Below, one piece after another: positions 17,475-25,768 of a stretch of 64,000 nt of DNA. Location of the stretch: the NCBI RefSeq assembly GCF_005154805.1, contig NZ_CP039727.1, forward strand, positions 2,415,501 through 2,479,500, written 5' to 3'. This DNA comes from Bacillus sp. S3. GTDB taxonomy: Bacteria; Bacillota; Bacilli; Bacillales; Cytobacillaceae. How positions within the stretch are numbered: the first letter of the stretch is position 1; the number at the start of each line of letters is the position of its first letter. The position numbers were made by a program, and so were the translations under genes. The notes below the pieces were generated by a model. That model searched no databases and was not told where the DNA came from. It saw nothing but the letters and a program-made list of their open reading frames with translations.

Positions 17475-18230
17475 ATGGAGTCACTATGGGTGGAATACGC
17501 TTGGGCATTGTTCATTCTAATCGGATTAGAAGGTTTGTTATCAGCTGACAACGCTCTCGTACTAGCAGTTATAGCCAAGCATTTACCCGAAGATCAGAAA
17601 AAAAGAGCTATCAATCATGGAATCATTATGGCATTTGTATTCCGATTTGCTGCACTTTTTGTTATTTCTTTTATTGCAAACGTCTGGCAAATCCAGGCAA
17701 TAGGAGCAGCATATCTTCTTTATCTGGGATTGAAACATGTCATACAGGCACGGTTCGGACAAGAAAATAAGAAGATACATAAAGATGATGAAAAGGAATC
17801 CGTCGGTAAAGGTTTTTGGCCGACAGTAGGGAAGATTGCTTTAGCTGACCTCGCTTTTGCCATTGATTCCATTCTAGCTGCCGTTGCTCTAGCGCTTGGC
17901 CTTCCAGATTCACCACTTAACGATTTCGGCGGGATGGATGGAGGACAATTCATTGTTGTTCTTCTTGGAGGGATTGCTGGCCTTATTTTGATTAAGTTTG
18001 CAGCAACCTGGTTTGTCCAGCTTCTTGAAAAACGTCCAGCACTGGAAACAACAGCCTATGCCATCGTTGCCTGGGTCGGTGTCAAACTCGCTGTCATAAC
18101 CCTTGCCCATGAAGATATTGGCGTCTTAAGTCATCATTTTCCCCACAGTACCGCGTGGACACTAATCTTCTATGGAGTATTAGTAGGTATCGCCCTAATT
18201 GGTTGGTTTGCACCAAGGAAAACACCATAA
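17475..18230 (+). CDS. TerC family membrane protein (YkoY-like)
   Basis: This 251-residue protein has seven to nine membrane segments with the family's acidic motifs in the membrane: GLEGLLSADNALVLAV near the start and ADLAFAIDSILAAVALALG in the middle, with Asp residues thought to bind Mn2+. TerC proteins help load Mn2+ onto secreted metalloproteins or export it. The gene stands alone; GGTGAG precedes ATG. No yybP-ykoY manganese riboswitch could be found in the leader, unlike many ykoY genes. Confidence 0.87.
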   Translation: MESLWVEYAWALFILIGLEGLLSADNALVLAVIAKHLPEDQKKRAINHGIIMAFVFRFAALFVISFIANVWQIQAIGAAYLLYLGLKHVIQARFGQENKKIHKDDEKESVGKGFWPTVGKIALADLAFAIDSILAAVALALGLPDSPLNDFGGMDGGQFIVVLLGGIAGLILIKFAATWFVQLLEKRPALETTAYAIVAWVGVKLAVITLAHEDIGVLSHHFPHSTAWTLIFYGVLVGIALIGWFAPRKTP

Positions 18231-18238
18231 AAGCCATA

Positions 18239-18292
18239 GGGGACGGTTTTGGCTGTCTAAATTAGGCTCATTTAAGCCATGATAACCGTCCC
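18239..18292. repeat. Dispersed intergenic element, copy B (core GTCTAAATTA)
   Basis: An inverted repeat with arms GGGGACGGTTTTGGCT and AGCCATGATAACCGTCCC encloses GTCTAAATTAGGCTC. It shares order and core words with the element at 16363-16409. It lies between terC and the convergent ArAE gene and could work as a terminator although no long T-run follows. Confidence 0.65.
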
Positions 18293-18320
18293 TGTGATGT
18301 TCCCTTTGGTGTATGTGGTA

Positions 18321-19271
18321 TTACACTTTTAATGATTTCTTTATCAGTAAATATTGTTCAATCTCTTTTAGGAGTTGAAACAATTGGGCTCTGGCTTCAA
18401 ATTCATCCCTTGATTTCGGGAGAGGTTCTTCTTTGAATTGATTGTGCAAATCATGCAAGCGATTTAAATGAAGTTGTGCCGTGTTTCCAGGGTGAATGGC
18501 TTCGCTTAATTCTTCAAGAAAGTCCGCGATCATATATCTTTGTGTGACAAGCAGATCAATGGATGTCACCATTGGCAGGATCCGTTCAATGATTTCAAAT
18601 TGTTTTTCACGTGTCTTGAAATAATAGTAAAAATAATCCTGCGTTCGCAAAAAATGGTTTTGTACATCCCGAAACGCTAAACTTTTCGCTTCTTCTAGCA
18701 GGCGGGCAGTATCAATGATTTCTTGTCCTATCCAACGACTTTCATTGGTCCGAAGGTAGGCGACCATTTCTTGAAAGATTGTTCGGAAATTTCCTTCTAT
18801 CGCTTCTTGAAATTGTGTCAATTTAGCATCAAGGCTTGGCATATATAAATTGACAATGAGAGCGACTCCGATTCCAATGGCAATAAGTGCGATCTCGTTT
18901 AATACAATACCAAGGGTTATTTGTTTGCCTGTATACAGATGCAGAATAATAACTGAACTTGTCACAATCCCTTCACTTACTTTAAAACGGACGGTTAGCG
19001 GAATAAAGATCAAAAGCAGTAATCCAAGCACAACAGGGTGGTAGGCAATCATTTCAAAGAAGAGAAAAGAAAAGCAAATGGCCAGCATGCAGGCAAAAAA
19101 TCGGGCATATGCAGCATATAACGATTTTTTTTTGGAATTCTGCACACAAAGAATAGTTAAGATTCCTGCAGAAGCAAAGTAATTCAAGCCGAAAAATTGA
19201 GCAATACTAATTGCTGCAGCGGCTCCTATAGCAGTCTTCACGGTTCGATAACCGATTTTCAATGGGAACAT
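18321..19271 (-). CDS. Aromatic acid exporter family protein (ArAE/DUF939, YqjA-like)
   Basis: This 316-residue protein has an N-terminal membrane domain (about five segments in residues 12-145, including KTAIGAAAAISIAQFFGLN) and a soluble helical C-terminal half, the ArAE_1 plus ArAE_1_C arrangement. Family members are proposed to export aromatic acids. The function in this organism is not shown by the sequence; presence of an aromatic-catabolic cluster in the window makes the family name suggestive only. Start ATG follows AGAGG. Confidence 0.8.
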   Translation of the reverse strand: MFPLKIGYRTVKTAIGAAAAISIAQFFGLNYFASAGILTILCVQNSKKKSLYAAYARFFACMLAICFSFLFFEMIAYHPVVLGLLLLIFIPLTVRFKVSEGIVTSSVIILHLYTGKQITLGIVLNEIALIAIGIGVALIVNLYMPSLDAKLTQFQEAIEGNFRTIFQEMVAYLRTNESRWIGQEIIDTARLLEEAKSLAFRDVQNHFLRTQDYFYYYFKTREKQFEIIERILPMVTSIDLLVTQRYMIADFLEELSEAIHPGNTAQLHLNRLHDLHNQFKEEPLPKSRDEFEARAQLFQLLKEIEQYLLIKKSLKV

Positions 19272-19348
19272 AAAATACCTCTAATCATTGTTTATCTTTA
19301 AATAGTATAAATAAAAATGCCAAAATCATCTAGTTATTGAAATAAAGA

Positions 19349-19396
19349 TGCCTGTCCCCGGATAAGCAAAAGCTTTTGCGCATCCGGGGGCAGGCA
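19349..19396. repeat. GC-rich palindromic element, likely terminator
   Basis: A long hairpin with arms TGCCTGTCCCCGGAT and ATCCGGGGGCAGGCA (14 of 15 paired) has an inner GCAAAAGCTTTTGC palindrome. It is placed just after the MDR gene on the minus strand and resembles the elements at 24898-24942 and 59521-59575 in its CCCCGG...GCGC plan. Confidence 0.7.
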
Positions 19397-19411
19397 CAGA
19401 TTTTCTTAGTC

Positions 19412-20380
19412 TCACACAGTGATGATAACTTTTCCTTGTGCGTGACCTTCTGCAAAATACCTGAAGGCATCGGGTACTTCATTCAACTTGTATTTTCTAT
19501 CAATTACAGGATTTACTTGGCCGGTTTCAAGTAGTTCTTTCAAGTATACCAAATCACTTTGGTTTGCCCTTTGCAAAAATGTCCCCATTTTCTTCCCGCC
19601 AGTCTTTGAAATCAAAGGTCCGAGGACCATAGCTTGGAACATTTGTGCCCCGGAACCGCCAACATGAACAAAAATGCCATTGGGAGCTAAGGATCGCTTA
19701 TAAGCCGAAATCGAATGATGTCCATTTACTCCTAAAATCAGATCATACCTCTCCGCTTTTTGGGTAAAATCCTCTTTTGTATAGTCAATCACATGGTCCG
19801 CCCCAATTGCCCGCAAAATGTCTACATTTCTTGTGCTACACACACCCGTAACTTCTGCCCCGAATGATTTGGCGATTTGTACAGCGAAAGTCCCGACACC
19901 ACCAGAAGCGCCATTAATCAATACCTTATGTCCCGACTGAATCTTGCCTTTATTGCGTAGACCTTGTAAAGCCGTAACCCCTGCCATTGGCACCGCTGCT
20001 GCCTCTTCAAATGACAGTTTGGCCGGTTTTAGTACTAATGCAGTTTCGGGTACCGCTGTATACTCGGCGAAACCGCCCCAACCACTACCGGAAAGGTCAC
20101 CGAACACCTCATCACCTGGTTGAAATTGCTTCACATCTTTGCCGACGGCTTCCACCACTCCTGCAATGTCACCGCCTGGGATGGAGTATTTCGGTTTTAG
20201 AAGACCGAACGCAAAACGGGCTAAGAACGGTTCTCCTTTTAAAAGAACCAAGTTCCCATAATTTAAGGATGCTGCATGGATTTTTACCAAAACTTCCTGA
20301 TCATTAGGGACGGGCTTTTCAACTTCTGTCCATTCAAGAACATCAGGTGGACCATACTTATTGGAAACGATCGCTTTCAT
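19412..20380 (-). CDS. NAD(P)-dependent quinone oxidoreductase-like enzyme (MDR superfamily)
   Basis: This 322-residue zinc-independent medium-chain reductase has the GroES-like N-terminal domain (KAIVSNKYGPPDVLEW, GGDIAGVVEAVG) and a Rossmann domain with GASGGVGTFAVQIAKSFGA near the middle. It lacks the structural-zinc cysteine set, as quinone oxidoreductase-like members do. Substrate unknown; reduction of quinones or enones is usual for the family. The start at 20380 has AGGAGG seven bases upstream, while the longer frame beginning at 20404 has none. Confidence 0.85.
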   Translation of the reverse strand: MKAIVSNKYGPPDVLEWTEVEKPVPNDQEVLVKIHAASLNYGNLVLLKGEPFLARFAFGLLKPKYSIPGGDIAGVVEAVGKDVKQFQPGDEVFGDLSGSGWGGFAEYTAVPETALVLKPAKLSFEEAAAVPMAGVTALQGLRNKGKIQSGHKVLINGASGGVGTFAVQIAKSFGAEVTGVCSTRNVDILRAIGADHVIDYTKEDFTQKAERYDLILGVNGHHSISAYKRSLAPNGIFVHVGGSGAQMFQAMVLGPLISKTGGKKMGTFLQRANQSDLVYLKELLETGQVNPVIDRKYKLNEVPDAFRYFAEGHAQGKVIITV

Positions 20381-20625
20381 GCAAATTCCTCCTACTATAT
20401 TCAATTAGTCTATTGGGATACCTAATAAATATCGTAAAAGAACTGACAAAAGAACCATCGTTGAAAAATAATAAAGAAATAATAGGTCTTTGGTCAGTTT
20501 TGTTGGAGTTGTTGGACAGCCAGATCTGCTTGACACGACTCCGAATGATGCCCTATTATAAATCGGAAATCAATCGGAGTCTCGGCAGACATGTAGATTA
20601 AAAATTTTAAGTGGGGTGTTGCTTG

Positions 20626-21219
20626 GTGACGAATAGTAGAAAGAATCGTAAGGTTGATGGCTTTTTAAAAAAGGCTAAAAAGTGGAAGGAAGAATTTGAG
20701 GCGTTGAGAAATATTGTTCTTGATTGTGAGCTGAATGAAGATATCAAGTGGATGCACCCTTGTTACATGTTTGAGGACAAAAACATTGTTTTAATCCATG
20801 GATTTAAAGAATATTGTGCGCTTCTGTTCCACAAAGGTGCCTTATTAAAGGATCCACATGGGATTCTAATCCAGCAAACGGAGAATGTACAGGCGGCGCG
20901 CCAAATTCGGTTCACTAATCTTCAAGAAATAGTTGCAATGGAAACGATCGTGAAAGACTATATTTATGAAGCCATAGAAGTGGAAAAAGCCGGTTTGGAA
21001 GTGCCTTTTAAAAAGAATATAGAATTCGTTATTCCTGAAGAATTACAAAATAAATTCGATGAAATCCCTGCCTTGAAAACGGCTTTTGAAGCATTGACGC
21101 CGGGAAGGCAAAGAGCATACATTCTTTATTTTTCGGGGGCCAAACAATCCAAAACTCGAGTGTCAAGGATTGAAAAATATATGCAGCAAATTCTTGATGG
21201 AAAGGGATTAAATGATTAG
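20626..21219 (+). CDS. YdeI family protein (DUF1801 plus YdeI/OmpD-associated C-terminus)
   Basis: This protein of about 197 residues has an N-terminal DUF1801 domain (IKWMHPCYMFEDKNIVLIHGFK, FHKGALLKDP) and a C-terminal helical block with the YdeI signature TPGRQRAYILYFSGAKQSKTR followed by SRIEKYMQQIL.GKGL. Its role is not established. GTG 20626 is chosen because GGGGTG lies eight bases upstream; an in-frame GTG at 20611 would need no recognisable site. Confidence 0.8.
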   Translation: MTNSRKNRKVDGFLKKAKKWKEEFEALRNIVLDCELNEDIKWMHPCYMFEDKNIVLIHGFKEYCALLFHKGALLKDPHGILIQQTENVQAARQIRFTNLQEIVAMETIVKDYIYEAIEVEKAGLEVPFKKNIEFVIPEELQNKFDEIPALKTAFEALTPGRQRAYILYFSGAKQSKTRVSRIEKYMQQILDGKGLND

Positions 21220-21624
21220 TATATTCGGTGCTGAGAGGTATTATAAGGGTAAGTAACATGGTAGCCTTGAATATAGGTTTCCCTGTTACTTTACACTGGT
21301 AGGTAAGTATTTCAATAAGGCTCTTTTCTAAAAAAGATTGTTGCTTTTTTTTAATTCGCCGAAAAAGTGGTTAGATTCGACGATATATTTGAAAATTCGC
21401 CGATATATTGCTTGGAATCGCCGATAAACTTAGAAAATTCGCTGATAAATTATAATAGTTTTTAAAAAAGAATAAAATTACCCTTTTTATGAGAATGAAC
21501 GCGATCAATAACATTATTCTTTACGAAAACAGTTTTCAATTAAAATCAACCACGCTTAATCATTAAATTTGTACCAACTTCATTAAATCGAAAAGATAGA
21601 TGTAACGAGTTTATTTTTGAAGAA
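21220..21624. other. Intergenic region with tandem repeats, no gene seen
   Basis: About 400 bases between the YdeI gene and the small minus-strand gene at 21650. It contains the five-unit tandem repeat described separately and is otherwise AT-rich. No open frame with a ribosome site or known RNA motif was recognised. Confidence 0.6.
21354..21458. repeat. Tandem repeat, five degenerate units of 20-21 bases
   Basis: Units begin at 21354, 21375, 21395, 21416 and 21437, with spacing 21, 20, 21 and 21 bases. The consensus is about ATTCGCCGATAAATT-GAAA; every unit keeps TCG and most keep TCGCCGATA. There are no distinct spacers, so it is not a CRISPR array. The spacing is two helical turns, which would place each TCGCCGATA on the same DNA face. 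Confidence 0.75.
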
Positions 21625-21651
21625 TAAAAAAACCACTCAGAGTGGTTTTTT
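21625..21651 (-). terminator. Terminator overlapping the stop codon of the 52-residue gene
   Basis: On the minus strand, AACCACT-CTG-AGTGGTT is flanked by A and T runs and follows the TAA stop directly. It could also act in the other direction. Confidence 0.75.
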
Positions 21652-21808
21652 AATCGCGCATTGCTCCTGCCTCCCGGGAAGTCATTGCACCTTGTCCTTC
21701 GCTTACATCTTTTTGAATTTCTTGTTTTACTTTTTGTGCATCAGTCCCGGCAAATTCCGGTTTCATCACTGATCCCAAATTCTCTTTAGCTTGTTGATCC
21801 TGTTGCAT
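21650..21808 (-). CDS. Small hydrophilic protein, possibly spore-associated
   Basis: This 52-residue open frame starts MQQDQQAKENLG and ends TSREAGAMRD. GAGGAGG lies six bases before the ATG and a terminator overlaps its stop, which together make a real gene very likely. The sequence is rich in Gln, Lys, Glu and Ala without hydrophobic segments; the word EFAGTDAQKVKQEI recalls the EFASETNVQEVKQQN word of gamma-type small acid-soluble spore proteins, but the match is too short for a firm call. Function unknown. Confidence 0.7.
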   Translation of the reverse strand: MQQDQQAKENLGSVMKPEFAGTDAQKVKQEIQKDVSEGQGAMTSREAGAMRD

Positions 21809-21964
21809 ATAAGTCCTCCTCAAATTTATTTAACAATCTTATCATTCCCATCCTGCTCGATGAAATGCTTTAACGGGCAAGATAGTTGAATGCTGTTATT
21901 AATTGTTGTAATATTCAGATTACCATTAACCATACTGTATATAACCTTCAGGAGGAAGATTTAC

Positions 21965-22342
21965 ATGCCATTAAAAGTAGGAGATATTGTAACGTTTCAA
22001 CGGACCTTTACGGTAAGGGATGTTGAATTATTTACAGAGATTTCAGGTGATGAAGGGGTACATCATAGAACTCCAGATGAACAGGGACGGCTTGTCATAC
22101 AGGGATTATTAACAGCAACCCTGCCAACAAAAGTTGGGGGAGATGCAAACGTGCTGGCCCGTACAATGAATTTTGAGTTTTTAAGACCTGTGTTTACGGG
22201 GGATACCGTCATTTGTAAAGTGAAAATTGAAAAATACGAAAGGAAAGAAAATAATCGAACAGCTATTATGGCATCCTTTTTATGTGAAAATCAGCATGAA
22301 AAAGAAGTATTAAAAGGGAATTTTTCCGGTGTCATACTTTAA
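21965..22342 (+). CDS. MaoC-like hotdog-fold dehydratase
   Basis: This 125-residue protein has the hotdog-fold MaoC pattern: VGDIVTFQRTFTVRDVELFTEISGD at the N-terminus, where (R)-specific enoyl-CoA hydratases read xFTxxDVxxFxxLSGDxNxxH, then a GLLTATLPTKVGG helix and a FLRPVFTGDTVICKV strand. The catalytic Asp is present in SGDEGVHH and a His follows. It may hydrate an enoyl thioester; the substrate is unknown. The start at 21965 follows CAGGAGG at a good distance, so the 25 extra residues of the longer frame are not used. Confidence 0.8.
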   Translation: MPLKVGDIVTFQRTFTVRDVELFTEISGDEGVHHRTPDEQGRLVIQGLLTATLPTKVGGDANVLARTMNFEFLRPVFTGDTVICKVKIEKYERKENNRTAIMASFLCENQHEKEVLKGNFSGVIL

Positions 22343-22388
22343 ATTCCTTATACTTTCTTCCACTAACGGTACAATGGTAGAGGCGGGC

Positions 22389-22805
22389 TTATTTCACTTC
22401 TCTTAAGCCCTTCTCTTCATGAATCTCTCGAATACCTTCTTCGCAAGCCCCTAAGGAACGCCAAGAGCATGTTTCACAGACCACTTGAATATCGGATGGG
22501 ATGACATGCTTCCGGATATGAGACTCAATATCCTCCCATTTCAGAATTTGCCCGATTTTAAGGTTCATTTTGTCTAAAATAACGGCATCTCTTTCATAGA
22601 TCTGGACGTCTTGACAATGGTATTCACCTGAGTTGGGATACTTTTCACACAATTGGTCAGGTCCCTTTACAAGTAGAATTAACGTTTTTGGGTTGTTTCT
22701 TAAAGTTTGATGCAAACGTGTCATATTTTTCACATATTCTGGGGAATACCCCATTCCCCGATAGCCTAGAAGACAAAACAGATGATGTCCGCGCAGCTTA
22801 TACAT
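22389..22805 (-). CDS. DUF1284 domain protein, possible iron-sulfur protein
   Basis: This 138-residue protein starts MYKLRGHHLFCLLGYRG, the DUF1284 signature, and has further cysteines in LCEKYPNSGEYHCQD and a C-x2-C in VVCETCSW followed by another Cys in GACEEG. This layout suggests a metal or Fe-S centre. Role unknown. ATG 22805 is preceded by a GGGGGG run; the upstream ATG at 22832 is less well supported. Confidence 0.75.
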   Translation of the reverse strand: MYKLRGHHLFCLLGYRGMGYSPEYVKNMTRLHQTLRNNPKTLILLVKGPDQLCEKYPNSGEYHCQDVQIYERDAVILDKMNLKIGQILKWEDIESHIRKHVIPSDIQVVCETCSWRSLGACEEGIREIHEEKGLREVK

Positions 22806-23044
22806 AATTTTCCCCCCTGTGTGTTTAAACACTTTTGCTTTGAAAGTAAACTAAAATTTTTATTTGGTTAACATCTATGTTATCTATCATAACACATGGT
22901 GATAGATGGATTGGAAACTTTTCAAATATGTTAAAAGTTTATTTCGAACCCTGTTTTTTGTTTAAAAATTCACAGTAAGTTTAGAAAAGAGTAGAAAATA
23001 TAGTAAGATGGTATATATCGTCACATAGGAGTGGAATTAGAAGA

Positions 23045-24124
23045 ATGAGCATCGATTTGCTTACAAAGCTCGAGGAAGAAAAGGATCAATGGATATTCAG
23101 GGCGATTAACCGATTTCATAAAGATTTCTTGCGTTTTGACGGAGAAATGCAAGATGAGTTAACAGCAGTGAAAACACCGGAAAATCAGATCATGCAGATT
23201 AAAAATATACTGTACAGCATTTACAAACAGAAGAAACTTGATTTGGAACGGATGGAAAAAGAAATAAAGCGGATCAAGGAAAGGATTGAGGAAGCTGAGC
23301 AGGGTTATCACAATCTGACCATGGCCGCTCAATATGTACAAGAGGAAATTATTCACTATGAAGGACTGTTAACGGATGTAGGTCAAATCCAATTAGAAAA
23401 GTTCACGTGCGAATTATACAAGAAATTTCAATTTGATCCGAAAAAAGCTCAAGTTGTGGTGAAGGAGAGGAAAACGAGTAAGCTGAATGAAAGCTTCAAT
23501 GAGGCGGAATGGGAAATGACGGAGTTTTATAGGGAGCAGCTGGAGGAGATTGCTAGAAAGATAAAACAAATGTTGCCTTATGCGGGTCGCTCCTTACTGT
23601 TTGATTTCCAATCCAACCCGCCGTTAATGGTCCTTTCCTTGAAACATGGCCGAGGTTTGGATCGATATTTCGTACCGAAGAATTTTGAAGAGGATTATAA
23701 GATTGTACGGGATACGTTAAACGAAAACAACACCATTGTTTACGATTATTATAGAGACCAATTGAATCATTTTAAACAAAAGGCAAAAAAAGAACTCATG
23801 CAGCTGAGTGGTGGTAAAAAGGAGCACCGATGCATGGTTTTAAAAAGTATAGAAGAAAAGCAAGCGGAAAAAGCGCAAATCGAAAAGAGCATAGCAGCAT
23901 TAGAAGAAAAACTTTCCAGGGCTCTTTGGGAATGGAATCACGAGATGGAACGGCCGCAGAAGCTGGATGAAATTTTAAAGGAAGAGTTTGTGAAGGCAGT
24001 TTCGGAATGGCAGGAGAAATTGTTCGCCAAAGAGACGACAGATGTAGAACGATGGGTATATCATCAATACAGCCAGTTGATTTTAATACAAGCAGAAAGG
24101 ATTATTGGACATGAGTACACCTAA
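23045..24124 (+). CDS. Unrecognised coiled-coil protein, first of a two-gene operon
   Basis: A 359-residue soluble protein that I do not recognise. Residues 55-95 (KKLDLERMEKEIKRIKERIE and on) and 265-310 are strongly charged heptad-like coiled coils. Between them, residues 150-230 look globular (RSLLFDFQSNPPLMVLSLKHG, DRYFVPKNFEEDYKIVRDTL). There is no signal peptide, membrane segment or nucleotide-binding motif. It overlaps the next gene by 14 bases, so co-translation is likely. The partner is a coiled-coil protein with a C-terminal membrane anchor, suggesting an assembly at the membrane, but no function is evident. Confidence 0.75.
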   Translation: MSIDLLTKLEEEKDQWIFRAINRFHKDFLRFDGEMQDELTAVKTPENQIMQIKNILYSIYKQKKLDLERMEKEIKRIKERIEEAEQGYHNLTMAAQYVQEEIIHYEGLLTDVGQIQLEKFTCELYKKFQFDPKKAQVVVKERKTSKLNESFNEAEWEMTEFYREQLEEIARKIKQMLPYAGRSLLFDFQSNPPLMVLSLKHGRGLDRYFVPKNFEEDYKIVRDTLNENNTIVYDYYRDQLNHFKQKAKKELMQLSGGKKEHRCMVLKSIEEKQAEKAQIEKSIAALEEKLSRALWEWNHEMERPQKLDEILKEEFVKAVSEWQEKLFAKETTDVERWVYHQYSQLILIQAERIIGHEYT

Positions 24125-24881
24125 TACGATCGTGGATGAAAAATACAACGAGACGATTCAATCGTTGAAAAAAATCAATAACCTTTTATTTTATGATGAA
24201 TTAAAGAATCTATTAAAAGAACGTGAACAAACGATTGCCCAATTGAATGAGGAAGTATACGAGTCTGTTGAAAATATGCAGAAATCGTTGAAACGGTTTC
24301 CAATAAATATCAGTGAACAGCTGAAGGAAGAAATCATTACTCCCCAATCAGAGCTGTTTGACAGCAGCTTGCAGCATTTCAATGAGAATATCAACCTATT
24401 GGAAAAAAAGATATCCTTGTGGCATTTGCAATATCAAGAATATGTAGGGAAGACCGAAAAACTGCTGGCAGAGTTAAAAGAAATGCAGAGGAATGACTAT
24501 AAGTATATTGAATTGAAAACTGAAAAAGTGCAGGAGGCCATTCGGTCCTCTCAGGAGCAGATCCATGTTCTGTTAACAAAAGAGATGAATGAACAGGCAT
24601 CCATCACGAATGTAAAATTTGAATCCGTTAGTGAAAGGTTATCCTATATTATTAAAAACTTTAGCGCTGTAGAAGCTAATCTTATGGCGATGGCTGAGGA
24701 ATGGAACATACAGCAACAGCACGATCAAAAGGAATTTCAAGTGAAATGGGAAGAAAAATGGATGCTGCATGAGGATAACTCGAAGAAGAGAGAAGATCTT
24801 TTTAAAAAGTGGCTCATTGGTCTAGCAGTCGGGCAAGGGGTTTCCATTTTATTATTGTTGGTGTTTTTTCTTTTTAAATAA
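24111..24881 (+). CDS. Unrecognised tail-anchored coiled-coil protein
   Basis: A 256-residue protein with long helical, charged stretches (residues 15-225) and one membrane helix at the very C-terminus (WLIGLAVGQGVSILLLLVFF), followed by only LFK. This is a tail-anchor layout with most of the protein in the cytoplasm. ATG 24111 is preferred to TTG 24105 given the AGAAAGGA site. It overlaps the end of the upstream coiled-coil gene and is followed by a terminator, so the two form a closed operon. No family recognised. Confidence 0.75.
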   Translation: MSTPNTIVDEKYNETIQSLKKINNLLFYDELKNLLKEREQTIAQLNEEVYESVENMQKSLKRFPINISEQLKEEIITPQSELFDSSLQHFNENINLLEKKISLWHLQYQEYVGKTEKLLAELKEMQRNDYKYIELKTEKVQEAIRSSQEQIHVLLTKEMNEQASITNVKFESVSERLSYIIKNFSAVEANLMAMAEEWNIQQQHDQKEFQVKWEEKWMLHEDNSKKREDLFKKWLIGLAVGQGVSILLLLVFFLFK

Positions 24882-24892
24882 GGATGCTTTAC

Positions 24893-24942
24893 GGTCAGAC
24901 CCCCGACGCGCTAACGCTTTAGTGCGCTGGGGGTCCTTTTTT
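24893..24942 (+). terminator. Terminator formed by GC-rich palindromic element
   Basis: A hairpin with GACCCCCGACGCGCT and AGTGCGCTGGGGGTC arms is followed by a T-rich run. It shares the words GGTCAGA, CTAACGCTTTAG and GGGGGTC with the element at 59521-59575, so the terminator is part of a repeat family. Confidence 0.8.
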
Positions 24943-25054
24943 ATTGGGCGGAAACTGAACGTGAGTAAAATAATTTTTTTAGGCTAACGATGGAGAGAGT
25001 TGATCTATTTTAGGATTTCATCTTCCTATTTTGGAACAAGAGAATTGCCCCTTA

Positions 25055-25522
25055 CTAATTAACCAACAACGGCTCACCTGCTTCATCAAATGCGTGCTTA
25101 TAGTCAAACGCAAAAGGGGTTGGTCCATGCTGAATATAATAGTTGTATCTCTTGAAAGCCTCCTCCCAGGATACATCCATCACCTTCTCCGTCCACCACA
25201 CCACATATGTAGGTTGTTTCTCTTGATGAGGGTCGATCCACTTGTTTCTGTCTCGTAAGGCTTGTTTATGCTTGCCTGAATAGGTAAAACGATATAATGA
25301 CTGAAGGTTTTCCCATACTGTTAGTGTCAGAACAGGAGGACCCTCCCCATTGATCGCTTCCTTAGGGAATGCCACTCTATCAGATGTAAACTCCTTTATA
25401 AGCTGCCCTGATATAGATGCCTGCCGCATGATTTTATATCCCACTTCAAAAAACTCACGTGAGGCAGGATGTTCATATGGATGTTTTAGACTGCCAACAG
25501 TATAGATTGCAACAAAAGCCAT
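25055..25522 (-). CDS. DUF3291 domain protein
   Basis: This 155-residue protein starts MAFVAIYTVGSLKHPYEHP and has the Trp/Tyr-rich core LTVWENLQSLYRFTYSGKHKQAL and YVVWWTEKV, as in the DUF3291 family related by fold to ABM-type monooxygenase-like domains. Function unknown. GGGGAG precedes the ATG. It stands alone. Confidence 0.72.
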   Translation of the reverse strand: MAFVAIYTVGSLKHPYEHPASREFFEVGYKIMRQASISGQLIKEFTSDRVAFPKEAINGEGPPVLTLTVWENLQSLYRFTYSGKHKQALRDRNKWIDPHQEKQPTYVVWWTEKVMDVSWEEAFKRYNYYIQHGPTPFAFDYKHAFDEAGEPLLVN

Positions 25523-25716
25523 AATAATCTCCCCATTTTACACTTTTTACCTACTTATATTCAAGAAAGACTGGACTAATTCCTGTTGAACAAAATAGCT
25601 ATAATGATTAAAACTGAATTGATGATAATTTTAATGGTCAAATCATTTTGTTTTGTAGAAAAGAATGTGCCCTCAGTTTTGTGACACCCTTTGCTTCTCA
25701 TTTATTTGAATAAACA

Positions 25717-25748
25717 ACTTTTTTAGGCTAACGATATAGGGAGTTGAT
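25717..25748. repeat. Short dispersed repeat (mate at 24971-25004)
   Basis: The word TTTTTTAGGCTAACGAT followed by AGGGAGTTGAT occurs here, just before the 75-residue gene, and as TTTTTTAGGCTAACGAT plus AGAGAGTTGAT at about 24975-25004. About 28 of 31 bases agree. Both lie upstream of short plus-strand frames or in intergenic DNA. Confidence 0.6.
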
Positions 25749-25768
25749 AAAAAAAAGGAGATGAATCG

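Noticed and set aside
17240..17475. yybP-ykoY manganese riboswitch before the TerC gene
   Set aside because: The conserved aptamer words of that riboswitch could not be found in the 230-base leader.
20347..20601. 84-residue frame on the plus strand
   Set aside because: It begins inside the antisense of the MDR gene and has no ribosome site; its second half could be a scrap of a lost gene but nothing recognisable remains.
21354..21458. CRISPR array
   Set aside because: Units of 20-21 bases follow each other without spacers and no cas gene is present.
25031..25258. 75-residue frame on the plus strand
   Set aside because: It is antisense to the DUF3291 gene, which has a ribosome site and a coherent protein sequence.
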